A DNA stretch of 64,000 nucleotides, taken from Pontibacter sp. SGAir0037 (GTDB lineage Bacteria; Bacteroidota; Bacteroidia; Cytophagales; Hymenobacteraceae). This document shows positions 55,685 through 63,744 of this stretch, piece after piece (position 1 is the stretch's first letter; the number at the start of each line of letters is the position of its first letter). Where the stretch lies: NCBI RefSeq assembly GCF_005491705.1, contig NZ_CP028092.1:1426001-1490000 (forward strand). Direction: 5' to 3'. The notes beneath the pieces were generated by a model that saw only the letters and a list, made by a program, of their open reading frames with translations, was not told where the DNA came from and did no database searches. A program made the position numbers and the translations under genes.

Positions 55685-56877
55685 TCTTCTGAAGCACTGT
55701 TTACCGTGTGGTACAGCTTTGTCTGGTTACCGAATATTTTTGTGAATCCTTTTACGTCGTCTGCTGTCCAGGCGCGGTTCATCTCGCCGTAGCTGCCAAA
55801 CTTGTCGCTCATCAGGTCATGCTCACTCTCAATGCCTTCAACCTGAAAGCGGTAAGACGCCAGTAGTACATGTACCTTGCCTGTTACTGTTTGCTGGGTG
55901 CTTTCCAGAAAAGTCTCGATGTTGCGCATGGTTGGGTCCAGCAGTTGCCCTTCGTGCAGCCAGTTACCGTACCAGGTAGCCAGCTGGTCTTTCCAGTATA
56001 GCTGCCATTTCGTAAGCGTGTGCTTTTCCAGGGCATGGTGCGCTTTTATAATCACCATTGGTGCTGCTGCTTCAAAACCAACGCGGCCTTTTATACCGAT
56101 AATCGTATCTCCTATATGAATATCACGGCCAATAGCAAAAGGCCCGGCTATTTCCTGTAGTCGCTGGATCACCTCCACCGGGTTTGCAAACTTTTCATCG
56201 TTTAACCCAACCGGCTCCCCGTTCAGGAAGTGCAGGGTAATACGCTCCGGCTCGTGCTTGCTCAGTTGTGTCGGGAAAGCTTCTTCCGGCAAAGGCAGGT
56301 GCGAAGTAAGGGTTTCTTTGCCACCTACCGATGTTCCCCAGATACCTTTGTTAATGGAGTATTGTGCTTTTTTGAAGTCCATCTCTACCCCATGCTGCTT
56401 CAGGTATTCTATTTCGGCTTCACGGGAAAGTTTCTTGTCGCGGATCGGAGTGATAATTTCTACATCCGGGATAATAGCCTGGAACACCATGTCGAAACGA
56501 ACCTGGTCGTTTCCTGCTCCCGTACTGCCATGAGCCACACAATCAGCGCCTATGCTTTTGGCGTAATTAGCTATGCTTAAGGCCTGGGTCACACGCTCTG
56601 CACTTACAGAAAGCGGATAAGTATTATTTTTCAGCACATTGCCGAAGATCATGTACTTAATGCAGCTCCTGTAAAAATAGTTTGTTTCGTCGAGGTGTAC
56701 GTGTTGCTTTACACCCAGTGCATACGCACGACGTTCTACTTCCTGCAGCTCCTCCTGCGAGAAACCACCTGTATCTACTATGGCAGAGTATACTTCAAGG
56801 CCTAGTTCGTTAGCCAGATAAAGGGCGCAATACGAAGTATCAAGCCCACCGCTAAAAGCTAGCACTACTTTTTTCAT
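55666..56877 (-). CDS. argG: Argininosuccinate synthase
   Basis: A 403-residue ATP-pyrophosphatase family enzyme that joins citrulline and aspartate. The N-terminal SGGLDTSYC loop, VAHGSTGAGNDQVRF and IKARVGFEAA-like GRVGFEAAAP segments are conserved. It overlaps argC by 19 nt and follows the acyltransferase gene by 32 nt, so the cluster appears to be transcribed leftward from here. Confidence 0.96.
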   Translation of the reverse strand: MKKVVLAFSGGLDTSYCALYLANELGLEVYSAIVDTGGFSQEELQEVERRAYALGVKQHVHLDETNYFYRSCIKYMIFGNVLKNNTYPLSVSAERVTQALSIANYAKSIGADCVAHGSTGAGNDQVRFDMVFQAIIPDVEIITPIRDKKLSREAEIEYLKQHGVEMDFKKAQYSINKGIWGTSVGGKETLTSHLPLPEEAFPTQLSKHEPERITLHFLNGEPVGLNDEKFANPVEVIQRLQEIAGPFAIGRDIHIGDTIIGIKGRVGFEAAAPMVIIKAHHALEKHTLTKWQLYWKDQLATWYGNWLHEGQLLDPTMRNIETFLESTQQTVTGKVHVLLASYRFQVEGIESEHDLMSDKFGSYGEMNRAWTADDVKGFTKIFGNQTKLYHTVNSASEEWATEK

Positions 56878-56909
56878 GGCAATAGGTTAAGTTATAAATA
56901 GGTAGTTGA

Positions 56910-57599
56910 TTAAGATGCTTGTTTTTCGCCCTGGTTAGCCAAGGCCACCGGCTGTACGGCCAGGTGCTGGCGGTAACGTCTCCAGCGCTCCTGCAGCGGG
57001 CTGCTTTTTGGTGCCTGCTTCTGCTCTACTACCGGCAGTGGCACAAAGTCAGTGGCCTGTGCCGGATCGAAAAGCATGGCGGTGCAAAGGCAGTTGCTGC
57101 GGTTCTTGGCAGTTAAAATCTCGAAGTTGACACAGCTCTGGCAGCCTTTCCAGAATTCCTCATCATCGGTCAGTTCAGAATAGGTGACAGGTTTGTACCC
57201 TAAACTGGAGTTGATCTTCATAACGGCCAGGGCTGTGGTTAAACCAAAGATTTTTGCATCGGGATACTTCGTGCGTGAAAGCTCGAAAACCCGTTGTTTT
57301 ATCTGGCGGGCAAGGCCACTCTTGCGCAGGTCCGGTGAAACGATCAAACCGGAGTTGGCCACGTATTTACCATGACCCCAGGTCTCGATGTAGCAGAAAC
57401 CTGCCCATTTTCCGTCCGGGTGCAGTGCAATAACAGCTTTCCCCTCCTCCATCTTCTTGGCCACGTACTCAGGCTTGCGCTTGGCTATACCAGTACCTCT
57501 GGCTTTGGCTGAAGACTCCATCTCATCGCAGATTTGCTGCGCATAAGTTACGTGGCTTTCATTGGCCACAACAACTACAAATTCAGACAAGTTGGTCAT
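56910..57599 (-). CDS. GNAT acyltransferase, probable N-acyl-glutamate synthase of the arginine cluster
   Basis: About 229 residues from ATG 57599 (MTNLSEFVVVV). The GNAT core has a central SGLIVSPDLRKSGLARQIKQ acetyl-CoA loop and a strand-helix region ending in GYKPVTYSEL; a Cys-rich tail (KGCQSCVNFE, SNCLC) is unusual for GNATs. Its position as first gene of a cluster that lacks argA and argJ makes it the best candidate for making N-acetyl- or N-succinyl-glutamate. The family match is by motif; the assigned substrate is inference from context. Confidence 0.75.
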   Translation of the reverse strand: MTNLSEFVVVVANESHVTYAQQICDEMESSAKARGTGIAKRKPEYVAKKMEEGKAVIALHPDGKWAGFCYIETWGHGKYVANSGLIVSPDLRKSGLARQIKQRVFELSRTKYPDAKIFGLTTALAVMKINSSLGYKPVTYSELTDDEEFWKGCQSCVNFEILTAKNRSNCLCTAMLFDPAQATDFVPLPVVEQKQAPKSSPLQERWRRYRQHLAVQPVALANQGEKQAS

Positions 57600-57739
57600 T
57601 AAAGAATATAATATATAATAATGAAGCTGCGCTGGCAGCACCAGATCAAACAAATAAATACAATAACATACGAGGCTTCCTGCGAAGTTGCCTTGTAAAT
57701 ATTGCCTGGAAAATCAAGATTAGGTAGTGTTGGAAAGAT

Positions 57740-57905
57740 GACCGCTACGTAGGTGGTCAGGCATGCTATCGGCCTAGGGCCTGAGTCGCATTGAAGTAAG
57801 GGCGTGCCTCAAAACTACCCTGCTAAAGCGGGTAGAAAAATCCTCACTCTTAGAGAAAGAGTGCATTATCGATGGCGTAGCGCCAGATAAAAGGACCTTT
57901 TTTTT
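57740..57905 (+). ncRNA. Candidate structured RNA or repeat element
   Basis: A GC-rich island in an otherwise AT-rich 571-nt gap (57600-58170). Hairpins occur in order: GACC/GGTC (57740-57758), AGGCATGC with GCGTGCCT (57759-57766 with 57802-57809, one G-U) enclosing GGCC-TAG-GGCC, CTACCC/GGGTAG (57815-57835), CACTCTT/AAGAGTG (57845-57863), and TGGCG-TAG-CGCCA (57873-57885), then T8 ending at 57905. No ORF. It could be a ncRNA ending in a U-tract, a leader or a small interspersed element. The rest of the gap shows no gene. The orientation is based on the T-run. Confidence 0.45.
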
Positions 57906-58170
57906 CATTTCAGATTAAATAAAAAAGTTTAGAGTTTTGTTTTACTCTTAAGTCATTGCAAATGTTTTCAATAAATTCTGACTTATACAACTAAACCGCA
58001 AAATATCTGATAAAATTCATTTTATAATATAAATTAACTACAAAAATTATCCTTTTTTAATATTTAAAGACTCCTATCTGAAAAAATAGCTCCGGAATTG
58101 CATTAGTTTTGTACTGTCTCTTAAAATAGCTTAAACTTGTACTCCTCCTGACCTTTATCAAACTCATTTA

Positions 58171-58446
58171 ATGAAAAACCTTTCACTTGCCGTTATCATA
58201 GGCATTCTGTTTTCGGCGATCGGCACAACGACACTTATCATTTTCAGAGAAGCGCTGACAGCTGCTATATGGTTAAGTTTCGGCAATGGCCTGCTTGTAT
58301 CAAACCTCAGGTTAAAGGGAGTTGATGAGCAGGGGCGGCAGTTTGTAAAGCCTATCCCCAGGATACGGGTGAACATAGGGCTTTTTCTGATTGTACTGGC
58401 GGTAATGCTTTTGTTTCTGCAGGTCTACCTGGATCTGAAGCAATAA
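58171..58446 (+). CDS. Small two-span membrane protein
   Basis: 91 residues with two hydrophobic segments, at about 5-27 (SLAVIIGILFSAIGTTTLIIF) and 69-86 (VNIGLFLIVLAVMLLFLQVY), joined by a charged loop with LRLKGVDEQGRQF. The stop abuts the convergent retropepsin-like gene (2 nt). It is not recognised as a known family. The hydropathy pattern and proper length argue that it is a real protein. Confidence 0.6.
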   Translation: MKNLSLAVIIGILFSAIGTTTLIIFREALTAAIWLSFGNGLLVSNLRLKGVDEQGRQFVKPIPRIRVNIGLFLIVLAVMLLFLQVYLDLKQ

Positions 58447-58448
58447 AT

Positions 58449-59699
58449 TTAAATCTTATCCTGTAGCACCAGGTCGAGGTGATATGGAATATGTTCTCTT
58501 CTCATTTTCAGTTTAAGCTTTTTCCCGGGTCTGCTTTCGAGTACTTCCAGCAACTGGTTAATGTCCAGCTCCATGCAGTCTTTCCCGTCTATAGAAAGAA
58601 GCTGATCCCCCACTTTTATGCCTAACTTGGAAGCGGGAGACTCGGCAACTACATGGGAGATATAGTAGATATTTATACCCGGCAATGGCGTAGAGACTTC
58701 AAAACCAGCCAGGTTATAGTTGAAGGGAGATTTGTACTTGTTGTTTGGTTCGAAAACAATTCTTTTATGCGGATAGTCGAAAATAACCGTGAACCTCTTT
58801 AAGATATCTGCACCCAGGTGACCATTGCGGTTCGATATATTGAGTGCAAGCCTGATATCGTCTTCGTTAGGATAGGCAACAGGCAGGTTCTCGAGGTTGT
58901 GCCTTCCAAACGAAATGCTGTTGATTCGACCTATCTTTCCGGTTATATCGCCACTTAGCCCACGGCCCAGGTAAGCCTCCAAAACTTTAGGGGGTAGCTC
59001 CAGGCGCTCATGGCTGGGCAGGTAAAGAGAAATTGTATTGCTGGCTCCTGTATCTACAATTAGCTTCACCTTTAATGTATCTCCATTAAACTGCTTTACA
59101 TGGGCATACAAATAAGCCTTGTTTCCGTCTATTTCCAGCGGATAAACTTCAGATTTCTTTTTTAATTTCACCTGCGCATCGGGTTTGTATAGGGTTAATA
59201 CCCGGCTGCTGTAGTTTACCTTTACAATAAAATTTTTAAAGATATCATAGCCGATCAGGCCATGGATCGGCATGCCCATACGCATCGATAAATCAAGCAC
59301 ATCCTGTAGCAGCACGAATACAATCTGGTTTTCGCCTGATATGCCTTTTAAATACAGCCTGTTGCCGGTAGAGTGCATGGCTTCCAGTGCTTCCCCTGCC
59401 CCTAAACCCTGTATGGAAATTTTCTTTGGATTTTTGAGCTGCAGGGAGTCGTTGTAATGCAGCTTCGTAATCAGCATGTTTTTAACACCTGTATCTAAAA
59501 TAAAGTTAAGAGGCTGTGAGTCGTTTATCCTGACTGGAATAATGATGAGGTTATGGACAAGCTTGAAAGGAATTTTAACGCTCTTTCTGTTATGGTTGAA
59601 GGTAACAGAATCGTTGGGAAACTCAAAAACCTGTGCCTGTAACGGAGACACAAAGCTAAGCAGAAGACAAAATACCGATATGATGCATGCCCCTGTCAT
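58449..59699 (-). CDS. Retropepsin-like aspartyl protease with C-terminal PDZ domain
   Basis: A 416-residue exported protein (signal MTGACIISVFCLLLSFVSPLQA). It has two aspartyl-protease half-domains, with DTG at 69-71 (FILDTGVKN) and at 216-218 (LIVDTGASN), so the two halves could form one active site in a single chain. A PDZ domain follows at about 325-400 (AESPASKLGIKVGDQLLSIDG). It is likely periplasmic and may be a protein quality-control or processing protease. The substrate is unknown. Confidence 0.85.
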   Translation of the reverse strand: MTGACIISVFCLLLSFVSPLQAQVFEFPNDSVTFNHNRKSVKIPFKLVHNLIIIPVRINDSQPLNFILDTGVKNMLITKLHYNDSLQLKNPKKISIQGLGAGEALEAMHSTGNRLYLKGISGENQIVFVLLQDVLDLSMRMGMPIHGLIGYDIFKNFIVKVNYSSRVLTLYKPDAQVKLKKKSEVYPLEIDGNKAYLYAHVKQFNGDTLKVKLIVDTGASNTISLYLPSHERLELPPKVLEAYLGRGLSGDITGKIGRINSISFGRHNLENLPVAYPNEDDIRLALNISNRNGHLGADILKRFTVIFDYPHKRIVFEPNNKYKSPFNYNLAGFEVSTPLPGINIYYISHVVAESPASKLGIKVGDQLLSIDGKDCMELDINQLLEVLESRPGKKLKLKMRREHIPYHLDLVLQDKI

Positions 59700-60078
59700 A
59701 ACTCCACATATAATAAAATTGCCTTACAAATCCGATATTTTCTTATACGCTTTACAGCTTTTTAAGAAGACATAAATTACTAATTTTGAAGTAAATAAGC
59801 CACTTTTAAAATTATTTTATCCCAAAAAAGAGGTTTTTAAAAGAAAAAACTGCTCACTAAAGCGCATTTTCAAATTTTTTTGCTGGTTTTTCTGTCAATG
59901 TTTTGACTTTAAATATATTGACAACTTCAAGCTTCTTCCATGGGCAGACACATGCATTACAGTAAAATATGTCTTGTTACCTGACGCTACTTTCGCTCGC
60001 ACAAAATCCTTCCTGGGGGTGTTTCGTTAGATATAGCACCGTTTACTTTTACCGGGCAGAAGAACATTAACTACTACT
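59700..60078. other. 379-nt intergenic region
   Basis: No gene or clear RNA was found. It is mostly AT-rich. TACTTTCG near 59987 resembles a Bacteroidota -7 box for the acidic miniprotein, but there is no good -33 box. Confidence 0.35.
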
Positions 60079-60276
60079 ATGAAAAAAGAAACTAAAGATA
60101 AAGTGATACAAGAAGTTACAGAGATTCAGGATAAATTAAAGCAGTTGCTGGCCCTTTTAAACGAGAACGAAGAGTCGGCTTCAGAAGAAGCGGATGAAGA
60201 GGATGATATTGTTAAAAATGAGGCTATACCTGTCATTGAAATTGATCTTAATAAAAGCTCTGAAGAGGACTTATAG
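60079..60276 (+). CDS. Acidic 65-residue protein of unknown function
   Basis: 65 residues starting MKKETKDKVIQEVTEIQDKL. The first half is an amphipathic, Leu-rich probable coiled coil; the second is very acidic (SASEEADEEDD). There is no signal peptide and no known domain. The charged composition resembles small protein-interaction or chaperone-like proteins. A strong hairpin follows 22 nt after the stop. The call rests on codon-like composition and context. Confidence 0.5.
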   Translation: MKKETKDKVIQEVTEIQDKLKQLLALLNENEESASEEADEEDDIVKNEAIPVIEIDLNKSSEEDL

Positions 60277-60297
60277 ATAAATTTTACACCATCTGAA

Positions 60298-60345
60298 TGA
60301 ACAGGCTTTCCCCCGCTAGAAGGAAGTGCGGGGAAAGCCTGTTCA
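60298..60345 (+). terminator. Strong hairpin after the acidic miniprotein gene
   Basis: TGAACAGGCTTTCCCC-type arm (60298-60316, one bulged C) pairs with 60328-60345. The stem is long and GC-rich, but only a short T-poor tail follows, so it may also be an RNA stabiliser. Confidence 0.6.
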
Positions 60346-60404
60346 TGTAATAAACTCTTTTAACCCAATTTAGTGCAAAGAAATAAATATAAATATTCGT
60401 ATAA

Positions 60405-60427
60405 TTTTAGAAAATGATTTTCTAAAA
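60405..60427. repeat. Perfect 23-bp palindrome with TGA centre
   Basis: TTTTAGAAAA and TTTTCTAAAA flank TGA at 60405-60427, in the gap (60277-60609) before the symporter gene. It is a possible operator or bubble-like site. Nothing else was found in the gap. Confidence 0.4.
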
Positions 60428-60609
60428 ACTAAACTGATGATTGTTTGCAAAGATCATTAATTATGGGATTCGATGGCCTCTATTTTTATAGTGAATAGGC
60501 TAAAATAGGTGCCAATTCAGCTGTAAATGCGATTTTTAAGTTTTTTTATGAGTATATTCATTTCGAGAAGCTGAGAATTTACTACTCATTAATTATACTT
60601 TACTAATAC

Positions 60610-62139
60610 ATGCATTTTATCGATTTATCCATTTTTATCCTTTACATGCTGGCCATGCTTGGCGTGGGTTTTTACTTTTTAAAGAAGAACCAGGGCGCTG
60701 ACGACTATTATGTAGGCGGACGAACAATGGGTAGTGGCCATATCGGTTTATCTGTTGTGGCAACGGATGTAGGCGGAGGCTTTTCGATTGGTTTAGGCGG
60801 CCTGGGCTTTGCCTTGGGCTTATCTGGTTCCTGGATGTTATTTACTGGTTTACTGGGTGCCTGGCTCGCAGCCGTTTTTCTCATTCCCAAAGTAAAGAAC
60901 AAAAGCGCTTTCCAGCGCTTTTTAACCTTTCCCCAGATCTTCGGGTATTACTTTAATACTCGTGTTGCTTTACTGGCTGGTGTTATTTCTGCGATAGGCT
61001 ATACCGGCTTTACCAGCTCGCAGATTCTGGCTGGCGCTAAACTGGCTAGCGGCACCTTCGCAAACCTCGACCTCACCACTGCCCTCCTGATTATGGGAGT
61101 AATAGCAGTGGTGTATACTGTAATGGGCGGTTTAAAAGCTGTTATTTACACCGATACCATTCAATGGGCCATATTGATGGGAGGACTCGTTTTTATTGGT
61201 ATACCTGTCTCTTTCCTGGCAGTAGGTGGTGATATGGGTGCGCTTACCTTTAGCCAATTATTCAACTGGACCTGGCTAGCGGAACAGTCTTCCCGGAGCA
61301 TGAATGCCATCCGAACGACTCTCCCACCAGAATTCTTAAGCCTTACGAACATTACCTGGCAGGAACTGGTGAACTGGAGCATTACCATTATACCCATTTG
61401 GTTTGTCGGCATGACACTTTACCAGCGCATTTATGCCTGCCGCGATGAGCGGACAGCGAAGCGGGCCTGGTACCTGGCAGGTTTATTTGAATGGCCAATT
61501 ATGGCTTTTATGGGCGTGAGCCTGGGGATTTTAGCGCGTGTAGCCTCGGAACAAGGGATGTTTGAGGCACTTGGCGCAGCCACAGGAAGCGCTGTGGATC
61601 CCGAAACAGGTTTGCCGATGTTGCTCCGAACGGTGCTGCCTGTTGGGTTGATGGGACTGATGCTGTCTGCCTATTTCTCTGCCATTCTCTCGACAGCCGA
61701 TAGTTGCCTGATGGCTTCTTCGGGCAATATTGTAACAGACATTATTTCCTATTTCAGGAAAATGGATCCTGATGCGCCTTCCACCCTGCGTTTATCTCAG
61801 TTAGTTACCCTGCTTGTAGGTGCCTTTGCGCTGTGGCTGGCCTCTACCATGACGAACGTGCTGGACCTGATGCTATACTCCTATGCCTTTATGGTGTCCG
61901 GTTTGTTTGTGCCTGTTATAGGTGCCTTGTTCTGGAAAAGGCGCAGCAATGCCGGAGCTTTCTGGGCCATGCTGGCTGGCGGGCTGGTTACAGTGCTGCT
62001 GCAGATACAGGAGCGCTTCAGTCTGCCCTTCGGTCTGGATCCGAATATGTTCGGCCTGCTGGCTTCCTTTGTGCTTTATTTAACGTTAACATTATTATAC
62101 CCGAATAAAAACCGAATCGAACATGACAGAAACAAATAA
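60610..62139 (+). CDS. Sodium:solute symporter (SSS family)
   Basis: A 509-residue membrane transporter with about 13 spans. Motifs include GADDYYVGGRTMG, DVGGGFSIGLGGLGF, the core GVISAIGYTGFTSSQILAGA and the sodium-site segment AYFSAILSTADSCLMASSGNIVTD. It couples Na+ entry to uptake of a solute. The GNAT gene overlaps its 3' end by 17 nt and a racemase gene follows, so the solute may be an amino acid or related compound. Confidence 0.9.
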   Translation: MHFIDLSIFILYMLAMLGVGFYFLKKNQGADDYYVGGRTMGSGHIGLSVVATDVGGGFSIGLGGLGFALGLSGSWMLFTGLLGAWLAAVFLIPKVKNKSAFQRFLTFPQIFGYYFNTRVALLAGVISAIGYTGFTSSQILAGAKLASGTFANLDLTTALLIMGVIAVVYTVMGGLKAVIYTDTIQWAILMGGLVFIGIPVSFLAVGGDMGALTFSQLFNWTWLAEQSSRSMNAIRTTLPPEFLSLTNITWQELVNWSITIIPIWFVGMTLYQRIYACRDERTAKRAWYLAGLFEWPIMAFMGVSLGILARVASEQGMFEALGAATGSAVDPETGLPMLLRTVLPVGLMGLMLSAYFSAILSTADSCLMASSGNIVTDIISYFRKMDPDAPSTLRLSQLVTLLVGAFALWLASTMTNVLDLMLYSYAFMVSGLFVPVIGALFWKRRSNAGAFWAMLAGGLVTVLLQIQERFSLPFGLDPNMFGLLASFVLYLTLTLLYPNKNRIEHDRNK

Positions 62140-62575
62140 CATTAGCTACTACATTTTTACACCAGCCAATAACAGTGAGCTTGAGCGCGACGAAGTGATT
62201 GATTTTCTGTTTCACCAATTGGATGAATACGGAGATGCGCGTGAAGACATTGCCAAATGCATGGCGTACGCGCTTTCGGAGGCCGAGGGAAAAGGAGGAG
62301 CTGTGTTGGTAGCGCGAAACGATGGAAACATTGTAGGGGCGTTAATACTGAATAATACGGGTATGAGCGGGTATATACCTGAAAATATACTGGTTTATGT
62401 GGCCGTTCACAACAGCCAGCGAGGGAAAGGCGTAGGAAAAGCGCTTGTTCAGCTGGCTGCCGATAACACGGAAGGAAGTATTGCGCTACATGTGGAGCCG
62501 CAAAATCCGGCCCGTACATTATATGAGAAGCTGGGCTTTACAAATAAATATTTAGAATATAGACTACACCGATAA
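62123..62575 (+). CDS. GNAT-family N-acetyltransferase
   Basis: 150 residues. The acetyl-CoA loop is in VAVHNSQRGKGVGKALVQLAA, with SIALHVEPQNPARTLYEKLGF as the second core. It overlaps the symporter gene by 17 nt and ends 3 nt before the racemase gene, so all three are one operon. It probably acetylates an amino group; the substrate may be the compound brought in by the symporter. Confidence 0.85.
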   Translation: MTETNNISYYIFTPANNSELERDEVIDFLFHQLDEYGDAREDIAKCMAYALSEAEGKGGAVLVARNDGNIVGALILNNTGMSGYIPENILVYVAVHNSQRGKGVGKALVQLAADNTEGSIALHVEPQNPARTLYEKLGFTNKYLEYRLHR

Positions 62576-62578
62576 ACC

Positions 62579-63655
62579 ATGGCTGTACTAAAGCTACACC
62601 GAAAGAAACTTCAGCATAACTACAACCATCTCAATAAGGTATTCCGGGAGCGAGGTATAGAATGGGGTATTGTTACCAAATTGCTTTGCGGAGAAGAGCT
62701 TTTCCTGAGAGAAGTACTGGACCTTGGGGTAGAAGAAATACATGATTCCAGGGTAACCAACCTGAAAGCAATCAAACATATAGACCCGACTGTGCAGACT
62801 GTTTATATCAAACCTGCACCAAAAAAGAGCATTCCTGAAATTGTGGAGTTTGCTGATGTCAGCTTTGAGACGGAACTGGAGATAATCCGCCTAATCTCGG
62901 AAGAGGCAGGCAGACAAGGCAAAACGCATAAGATCATGATCATGATTGAAATGGGAGATTTGCGGGAGGGAGTAATGGGCGATGACCTGGTGAAGTTTTA
63001 CGAGCAGGTTTTCGAATTGCCACACATAACTATAGTTGGACTTGGCGCTAATTTCAACTGCCTGCATGGTGTTATGCCTACACAAGATAAACTTATACAG
63101 CTCAGCCTGTACAAGCAGGTAATAGATGCAAAATTCAACCTGGAAATACCCTGGGTGTCCGGCGGTACATCCGTAACCATACCCTTGCTGTTTAATCACC
63201 AACTGCCTAAAGGTGTCAACCATTTCAGGATTGGCGAAGCGCTGTTTTTCGGGTTAAATCTTTTTACCGGGGACACCTTTGAAGGCATGCACGACGATGT
63301 GTTTGAGTTTTGTGCTGAAATCATAGAACTGCAGGAAAAGCCTAAAATTCCCATTGGTATTCTGGCCGAAAACCCGAGCGGCCATAGCTTTGAAATAGAT
63401 GAGTCGCTGTACGGGCAAACATCCCACAGAGCTATTTTGGATGCCGGCTTACTTGACATTAACCCAAAATTCCTGCTTCCGAAAGATGAGGCTCTGGAGG
63501 TAATAGGGGCTAGTTCGGATATGCTGGTAGTTGAACTGGGGCAGAATGAGATGCAGTATAAAGTTGGTGATACCCTCACTTTTAACCTGCGCTATATGGG
63601 TGCCCTCAGCATCATGAACTCGAGATATATCACCAAAGAAGTGGTGGCCGAATAA
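62579..63655 (+). CDS. Alanine/ornithine racemase-family PLP enzyme
   Basis: A 358-residue fold-type III PLP enzyme of the AlaR-N family that includes ornithine racemase and YhfX. The probable PLP Lys is K34 in GIVTKLLCGEE; MIMIEMGDLREGV and GLGANFNCLHGV are typical of the subgroup, as is WVSGGTSVTIPL. It differs from classical Alr, which starts with a KANAYG-type motif. The likely reaction is racemisation of an amino acid, with ornithine favoured over alanine by similarity. The operon with a symporter and an acetyltransferase is consistent with catabolism or conversion of an imported amino acid. Confidence 0.8.
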   Translation: MAVLKLHRKKLQHNYNHLNKVFRERGIEWGIVTKLLCGEELFLREVLDLGVEEIHDSRVTNLKAIKHIDPTVQTVYIKPAPKKSIPEIVEFADVSFETELEIIRLISEEAGRQGKTHKIMIMIEMGDLREGVMGDDLVKFYEQVFELPHITIVGLGANFNCLHGVMPTQDKLIQLSLYKQVIDAKFNLEIPWVSGGTSVTIPLLFNHQLPKGVNHFRIGEALFFGLNLFTGDTFEGMHDDVFEFCAEIIELQEKPKIPIGILAENPSGHSFEIDESLYGQTSHRAILDAGLLDINPKFLLPKDEALEVIGASSDMLVVELGQNEMQYKVGDTLTFNLRYMGALSIMNSRYITKEVVAE

Positions 63656-63697
63656 TTGCAAGACTTACTTCAAGACTTACTTATAGAAGTAACGAGA

Positions 63698-63730
63698 AGG
63701 CCTGGGTTCTTTCATCTGGAACCCAGGCCT
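63698..63730. terminator. Terminator between the racemase gene and the stress-protein gene
   Basis: AGGCCTGGGTTC (63698-63709) pairs with GAACCCAGGCCT (63719-63730). It is a 12-bp perfect stem, lying between convergent genes; T-rich ends are short. An adjacent direct repeat of CAAGACTTACTT occupies 63659-63682. Confidence 0.75.
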
Positions 63731-63744
63731 ATTTAAGTGAGGGT

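Noticed and set aside
60361..60409. CGTATAA at about 60399 as a third ECF promoter
   Set aside because: The region 15 nt upstream reads GCAAAGAA and lacks the GTAAC core, so it is probably coincidence.
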